Source: Bradyrhizobium jicamae
Lineage (GTDB): Bacteria; Pseudomonadota; Alphaproteobacteria; Rhizobiales; Xanthobacteraceae
Reading direction: 5' to 3'
Assembly (NCBI RefSeq): GCF_001440395.1
Contig: NZ_LLXZ01000102.1
Coordinates: forward strand, 154,482-218,481
DNA length: 64,000 bases
A program made the position numbers and the translations under genes. The notes beneath the pieces were generated by a model. It searched no databases. It was not told where the DNA came from and was given only the letters and a program-made list of their open reading frames with translations. This document shows positions 61,512 through 64,000 of this stretch, piece after piece (the first letter of the stretch is position 1; each line of letters begins with the position of its first letter).

Positions 61512-63092
61512 ATGCCGATTGCGATACGCGCCGGGCAAAGCCTGAACCGGCGTCAATTATTGGTCCGCTCCGCCGCAACATGCGCCGTCGCCGGTCTCGG
61601 CAGCATTGCAAGACCCTATCTCAGCCGCGCCGCCGATCGGCCGCTTATCACCAGCGGCATTCAATCGGGCGACGTCTCGGCTGACTCCGCGGTGATCTGG
61701 GCCCGCGCCGACCGGCCATCGCGCATGCTGGTCGAGTGTTCGGCGGGCAAGGACTTCAAGAGCATTATCTGCACGGCTTCGGCCGATGCCTTGCCGGCCA
61801 GTGATTTCACCTCGAAGGTTCTGCTCGGCGGCCTGCCACCGGGGCAGGATATTTTCTATCGCGTGCGGTTTGAAAGCAGCGACAGCCCGGGACTAGCCGG
61901 CGAGACGCAGATTGGGCATTTCCGCACCGCGCCCACCGCACGGAGCAACGTATCGTTCGCATGGTCGGGCGATACGACCGGGCAGGGCTGGGGCATCGAC
62001 GAAAGCCGTGGCGGTATGCGGACTTACCGGACGATGCTCGACAACCGTCCGGACTTCTTCATCCATTCCGGCGACCACATCTATGCGGACTGCCCGGTGG
62101 AGCGGGAATTGAAACTGCCCGATGGCGGGGTGTGGCGGAACATCGTCACCGAGGAAAAGTCCGTCGTCGCGCAAACGCTGGCGCAGTTTCGCGGCAACTA
62201 CAAATACAACTGGCTCGACCCAAACTTTCGCGCCTTCCATGCCGCGGTCCCCCTGTTCGCGCAATGGGACGATCACGAGGTTACCAACGACTGGGCACCG
62301 GTCGGCACCGCCGATGACACCGGTTATGCCGAGGACGGTTCCTCGCTTCTGGTGGCGCGGGCGCGCCGAGCGTTCCATGAATTCATGCCGATGCGCGCGA
62401 CGCCTGCGCAGGCGGACGGCCGCATCTATCGCAAGATCGCCTACGGCCCGCTGCTCGATGTCTTCATGATCGACATGCGCAGCTACCGCGATTCCACTTT
62501 TAACAGGCCCGACGACCAAAGCGACACCTGCATCCTCGGTGCGGCGCAACTCGCCTGGCTGAAGCGCGAGCTGGTGGCATCAGACGCGACCTGGAAAGTG
62601 ATTGCCGCCGATATGCCGATCGGCCTGATCAGCGAGGACGCGATCGCGCTCGGCGACGGGCCGCCGGATCGGCGCGAGCATGAGATCGCCGATCTGCTCT
62701 CGTTCATGAAGCGCGCCGGTATTCGCAACACCGTATGGCTGACCGCCGACATGCATTACACCGCGGCGCATCATTACGATCCGAACCGCGCCACCTATCA
62801 GGATTTCGAACCGTTCTGGGAGTTCGTCTCCGGCCCGCTGCACGCCGGCACCTGGGCGCCGGCCCCGCTCGACAATACGTTCGGGCCGAAAGCGATGTTC
62901 CAGAAGGGCTGCAGCGGCGAGAATCTCGCGCCGTGCTTCGGGATGCAGTTCTTCGGCCGCGTCGACATCGACGGCAAGACCGAAGTGATGACCGTGACCT
63001 TGAAGGATGTCGACAATCGCGACCTCTGGTCGGTCGACCTCGAGCCCCGTCCGGATGCGCGGCCGGGCCAGATCATGGCGCAGCACATCTGA
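61512..63092 (+). CDS. alkaline phosphatase D-family protein (PhoD-like), Tat-exported
   Basis: A 526-residue phosphodiesterase/phosphatase of the PhoD family. A twin-arginine signal is seen in 'LNRRQLLVRSAATCAVAG'. Catalytic and metal residues fall in 'SFAWSGDTTGQG', 'FFIHSGDHIYADC', 'FAQWDDHEVTNDW' and 'VWLTADMHYTAAHHYD'. Enzymes of this family use Fe3+/Ca2+ and act on phosphate esters in the periplasm. GAGGG precedes the ATG. No pho-type regulatory site was identified in the 175-base spacer, which is mostly the repeat. Confidence 0.92.
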   Translation: MPIAIRAGQSLNRRQLLVRSAATCAVAGLGSIARPYLSRAADRPLITSGIQSGDVSADSAVIWARADRPSRMLVECSAGKDFKSIICTASADALPASDFTSKVLLGGLPPGQDIFYRVRFESSDSPGLAGETQIGHFRTAPTARSNVSFAWSGDTTGQGWGIDESRGGMRTYRTMLDNRPDFFIHSGDHIYADCPVERELKLPDGGVWRNIVTEEKSVVAQTLAQFRGNYKYNWLDPNFRAFHAAVPLFAQWDDHEVTNDWAPVGTADDTGYAEDGSSLLVARARRAFHEFMPMRATPAQADGRIYRKIAYGPLLDVFMIDMRSYRDSTFNRPDDQSDTCILGAAQLAWLKRELVASDATWKVIAADMPIGLISEDAIALGDGPPDRREHEIADLLSFMKRAGIRNTVWLTADMHYTAAHHYDPNRATYQDFEPFWEFVSGPLHAGTWAPAPLDNTFGPKAMFQKGCSGENLAPCFGMQFFGRVDIDGKTEVMTVTLKDVDNRDLWSVDLEPRPDARPGQIMAQHI

Positions 63093-63240
63093 CGCCTTCG
63101 ATCGGGTGACCCGTCGCACAGAATCCCCGGCGACTTCCATGTTCGTGCCGCATAGTTCGGCCACGCTCTGTCGCTCTGCCGACACGTTGGCTAAAAAAAC
63201 AACTCGAAATTGCGTATCGTTCCTTGAAGGAGGCGCTGCG

Positions 63241-63723
63241 GTGACGCACAATTCGCCTGTCCCTCCCGACCGGAGCGCCCCCATGTTTGTCGCCGAGAGC
63301 AAGCGCCTGACGCATCAGGGCGCGAAGATGATCATGGCGACGGCGCTGGAATTGGCGGGCCAGGCCAAGATTGCGATCTGCTGCGCCATCGTCGATGCCG
63401 GCGGGCATGTGATCCTGATCGAACGCATGGACGGCGGTCGCTTCCACACCGTGCACTCCTGCACCACCAAGGCGGTTTGCGCCGCGTCAAACCGCCGCCC
63501 GACCACGGCCAGGGGCGCGGCCGGCCAGGACCTCGACGTGGCCCACGCGATCGGGCTTGCGCTCGCCGCCGGACCGGAACGGTGGACGGCGATGGAAGGC
63601 GGCGTGCCGGTGCTGGTCGACCGCGAATGCATCGGCGGCGTCGGCGTGAGCGGCGGTGATTGGGAGACCGATTTGCGGATCGCCAAACTGGCCGTCGAGT
63701 CGATCGGCGCGAAATGGGAATGA
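63241..63723 (+). CDS. GlcG/HbpS-family (haem-degrading-like) protein
   Basis: A 160-residue protein of the GlcG/HbpS/DUF336 family: 'AKIAICCAIVDAGGHVILIERMDGG', then 'KAVCAASNRRPT' and 'GVPVLVDRECIGGVGVSGGDWETD'. Family members bind haem or act near glycolate and propanediol utilisation genes; no haem ligand is certain here. The GTG at 63241 has GGAGG eight bases upstream; the ATG at 63283 is a possible internal start. It is followed by the oxidoreductase gene in the same direction. Confidence 0.82.
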   Translation: MTHNSPVPPDRSAPMFVAESKRLTHQGAKMIMATALELAGQAKIAICCAIVDAGGHVILIERMDGGRFHTVHSCTTKAVCAASNRRPTTARGAAGQDLDVAHAIGLALAAGPERWTAMEGGVPVLVDRECIGGVGVSGGDWETDLRIAKLAVESIGAKWE

Positions 63724-63762
63724 CATCGCAGGGACCGAAGCCGGTCCCGGGAGGGCAGAGTG

Positions 63763-64000
63763 ATGGGTGCCGATCCGCTTCGCGTTGCCTGTATCGGGAT
63801 GGGATGGTGGTCCGATGTTCTGGCGGATGCGATCCAGCGTTCGGGCAAGCTCGAGATCCGCACCTGCTACACGAGGTCCGAAGAAAAGCGCAAAAACTTC
63901 GCGGCAAAGTACCGCTGCCGGCCGGCCGAGAGCTACGAGGCGCTGCTGGCCGATCCCGAGATCGAGGCGATCATCAACACGACGCCGAATGATGTGCATC
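63763..64000 (+). CDS. Gfo/Idh/MocA-family oxidoreductase, partial
   Basis: The N-terminal 79 residues are present, and the gene runs off the right edge. They show the NAD(P)-binding fold: 'RVACIGMGWWSDVLADAI' and 'ALLADPEIEAIINTTPNDVH', which is the family's conserved nucleotide-site pattern. GGGAGGG stands before the ATG at 63763. A small hairpin (gggaccg at 63731-63737 with cggtccc at 63742-63748) lies just upstream of that site, between this gene and the GlcG-like gene. Confidence 0.88.
   Translation, partial: MGADPLRVACIGMGWWSDVLADAIQRSGKLEIRTCYTRSEEKRKNFAAKYRCRPAESYEALLADPEIEAIINTTPNDVH

Noticed and set aside
1..64000. tRNA, rRNA, CRISPR arrays, transposases, integrases and phage genes
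   Set aside because: None was seen on either strand by reading for cloverleaf-type sequences, regularly spaced repeats or the protein families involved; dispersed repeats are too few and irregular for a CRISPR array.

Overview
The window is a stretch of high-GC alphaproteobacterial chromosome. It most likely comes from Bradyrhizobium or a close relative in the Nitrobacteraceae. This is inferred from dense codon-biased genes, many peptide and branched-chain-amino-acid ABC transporters, aromatic and amine catabolism, PEP-CTERM and Tat-exported proteins, small orphan proteins, and dispersed palindromic repeats of bradyrhizobial type. No tRNA, rRNA, CRISPR array, transposase, integrase or phage gene was seen.

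Layout. (1) 1-6.7 kb: a truncated oligopeptide-binding protein and a class C beta-lactamase-like serine hydrolase (minus), then a LuxR-type regulator, a gamma-glutamyltransferase, a secreted copper amine oxidase and a coupled small exported protein (plus). Together these look like a scavenging route for gamma-glutamyl compounds and amines. (2) 7-15 kb: two divergent operons. Minus carries a Tm-1-like UPF0261 protein, a HAD hydrolase and a class III aminotransferase. Plus carries an aldehyde dehydrogenase, a glutamate-semialdehyde-aminomutase-like aminotransferase and two SDRs, all overlapping or abutting. (3) 15-18.5 kb: the lower hydroxyquinol pathway (intradiol dioxygenase, maleylacetate reductase, Dabb protein), divergent from a LysR gene with a palindrome between them. 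(4) 18.6-26 kb: an ankyrin protein, a VOC protein, a LysR/acyl-CoA dehydrogenase/FAH-family hydratase unit, and several very small orphan genes. (5) 26-33.6 kb: a complete dipeptide/oligopeptide ABC transporter and an M20 amidohydrolase (AbgB-like).

(6) 33.7-39 kb: Bcr/CflA efflux pump, Ca2+/H+ antiporter, a divergent hydroxymethylbilane synthase, a PEP-CTERM protein whose stop appears lost by a one-base slip, and a cyclic-nucleotide-binding protein. (7) 39-49 kb: a sugar-type binding protein, then a branched-chain-type transporter whose permease LivM and both ATPases are fused into one polypeptide, with LivH and a Tat-exported binding protein. An IclR regulator follows, divergent from a ThDP enzyme-SDR-cupin operon. 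(8) 49-52.9 kb: a small exported protein, a winged-helix/TPR regulator, an EamA exporter and a 74-residue protein. (9) 53-57 kb: an O-antigen-ligase-like membrane protein bracketed by direct copies of a dispersed repeat plus a fragment of the neighbouring SDR gene, then the SDR-carboxymuconolactone decarboxylase-like and hot-dog-fold genes. (10) 57-64 kb: a fused 1157-residue indolepyruvate ferredoxin oxidoreductase, a small secreted protein, a PhoD phosphatase, a GlcG/HbpS-like protein and a truncated Gfo/Idh/MocA oxidoreductase.

Most of the window is ordinary catabolic and transport capacity. The observations most worth following are the duplicated SDR fragment and repeats around 53.2-54.9 kb, the LivM-LivG-LivF fusion, the divergent HemC, the PEP-CTERM read-through and the cluster of tiny genes at 24-26 kb.
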